From: Thoreauomyces humboldtii
Lineage: Eukaryota; Chytridiomycota; Chytridiomycetes; Spizellomycetales; Powellomycetaceae
Direction: 5' to 3'
NCBI GenBank assembly: GCA_027596035.1
Contig: JADGJA010000349.1
Coordinates: 1 to 22,041, forward strand
DNA length: 22,041 nucleotides
This document shows positions 21,154 to 22,041 of the stretch, piece by piece. Every line of letters starts with the position of its first letter. Within the stretch, counting starts at the first letter, position 1. The position numbers and the translations under genes are program-made. The notes under the pieces were generated by a model, which had not been told where the DNA came from, searched no databases, and was given only the letters and a program-made list of their open reading frames with translations.

Positions 21154-22041
21154 ATGGAGCACAGAGCGTTCGAGGCTTACATCCGTTTCCAGGTGCAACA
21201 CGGCCGACGCCTCACCGACTTCTACGCTTCTGGGGACAAGCACGCCAAGGAACGTCTGAAGGCGTACTCTTTGAAGCAAAAGTCGGAGGCCAAACTCATT
21301 AACGCTATGAAAACCAAGTTCGGTCCGGACTTCACGATTGTGCTGGGAGCCTGGAGCGACGGAGGGCACACTGCAAAGTTCCAGACATCCTCAAAGACAT
21401 CTGGTTGGCGCAAGACGTTCTTGGCAGCGAAAATTCCATGGTGAGTAGGCCGCGACAGTGCTTGTCACGGTGACGGCGAAGTACGGGCGTAGGACGGGAG
21501 TTCGCAAAGGAAGGGAGGCGGCAAAGGACGGCAACGGCGCCCCAGAAGGGGGCTTCGGGTTTCGAGGCAACGACGGCGGACAAGATGTCACGGCGCTGGC
21601 ACTCTCAACCCCTCTTGCGCAGCGGAGTCGGCGGCGGCGCAGAGGATGGTGTCGGCGCAGCGAAGGATGGTGTCGGTGCAGCTGATGTCCGCTTTGGTGC
21701 AGCGGAGGACGGTGTTGGCGCAGCGGATGATGGTGTCTCGACTATCTCGATGGGCTCCTGCGTTGAGAGGCTCGTAGCAGGGACGTCGGGACCGCGGGCG
21801 CTGGGTTGACGGCGGGCGCTGGGTTGACGAACGGGAGATAGCGATGGCGACGGCAACTGCAAAAGGCGATGACGGACGGGGGGAGCCAGAGACACCGGCG
21901 GTCCTAGGCAGTACGGAGAGACGAAGAGAGAGAGACAAGTGTAGAGACAAGTGGGTGTACCTATGCACTATACCTCTTGACTGATCACATTCGTCTCATA
22001 GGTTCCTCATCGACGAGTACCTCACCTCCTCCATCTGCCCG
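21154..22041 (+). CDS. Fanzor/TnpB-like RuvC nuclease, 3' part missing at window edge
   Basis: Exon 21154-21440, phase-2 intron 21441-22001, then exon 22002-22041 running off the window; 109 residues visible. Splicing joins IPW to FLIDEYLTSSICP. Seen: KAYSLKQKSEAKLINAMKTK, then VLGAWSDGG (G65), and 36 residues on LIDEY (E101) followed by TSSICP, which looks like the first Cys (C107) of a TnpB-type zinc ribbon (family pattern EYxTSxxCxxC). Known: Fanzors are eukaryotic TnpB relatives, some shown to be RNA-guided DNA endonucleases, often carried by transposons; their RuvC-II Glu is replaced (Gly/Pro) and compensated by a later Glu, which fits G65 and E101. The start is uncertain: similarity seems to continue upstream (PPSKT). 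RuvC-I Asp, RuvC-III Asp and the remaining Cys are not visible. The gap to CCDC40 is too small for the usual N-terminal half, so it may be truncated. Confidence 0.68.
21441..22001 (+). other. 561-nt phase-2 intron inside the Fanzor-like gene
   Basis: Donor GTGAGT at 21441 and acceptor TCATAG ending at 22001. The codon split is TG|G (Trp). It is about six to eight times longer than most introns in this window and contains a minisatellite, a short tandem duplication (near 21793-21828, unit about 18 bp) and purine-rich DNA at 21915-21950. Its large size suggests insertion or repeat expansion. Confidence 0.65.
21636..21737. repeat. 21-bp minisatellite, about five units
   Basis: Units begin at 21636 (short, 18 bp), 21654, 21675, 21696 and 21717, following GGCGCAGCGGAGGATGGTGTC with scattered changes. 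In one plus-strand frame each unit encodes seven residues (GAAEDGV-like). It lies within the proposed intron, so this coding appearance is probably chance, but the unit length keeps the frame. Confidence 0.85.

Noticed and set aside
21585..21809. 75-codon ORF carrying GAAEDGV repeats
   Set aside because: It lies inside the proposed intron, and the repeat frame is explained by the 21-bp minisatellite; no conserved protein is recognised.

Overview
The window reads as nuclear DNA of a GC-rich, zoosporic (flagellated) fungus, most likely a chytrid-like lineage. Genes have many short introns (about 45-150 nt, GT-AG). A fungal squalene epoxidase, a fungal-type Elf1 and a Pff1-type vacuolar protease sit beside a complete CCDC40/FAP172 homologue. 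CCDC40 is an axonemal ruler protein that non-flagellated fungi do not need. Species cannot be named from the sequence.

Layout, left to right. (1) 136-1224 (+): an eight-exon YjbQ/UPF0047 family gene with a 15-nt microexon. (2) 1611-2456 (+): ELF1, an RNA polymerase II elongation factor with a zinc ribbon and a very long acidic tail. (3) 2893-3306 (-): a small secreted cysteine-rich protein. (4) 3944-6836 (-): PFF1, a multi-pass M28 zinc metallopeptidase of the vacuole membrane. (5) 6837-8292: intergenic, with only doubtful small ORFs. (6) 8293-11949 (+): a 1218-residue Sec7-domain Arf-GEF in one exon, whose catalytic glutamate position appears to be valine. (7) 12303-14214 (-): ERG1, squalene epoxidase, seven exons. 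(8) about 15123-16440 (+): a TATA box followed by a spliced-looking unit whose exons share a repeated core ending at the splice donor, without a conserved reading frame. (9) 16516-20680 (-): CCDC40, 14 exons, about 1098 residues. (10) 21154-22041 (+): the start of a Fanzor/TnpB-like RuvC gene cut by the window edge and split by a 561-nt intron that carries a 21-bp minisatellite.

Apart from the last two units these are housekeeping genes with no sign of a cluster or pathway. They cover transcription elongation, sterol synthesis, vesicle traffic, vacuolar proteolysis and flagellum assembly. The two places that look unusual are the repeated-exon unit at 15.4-16.1 kb and the Fanzor-like (putative eukaryotic RNA-guided nuclease family) sequence at the right end. 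Exon models were built by hand from reading frame, GT-AG signals and remembered family conservation; no alignment or transcript evidence was available.
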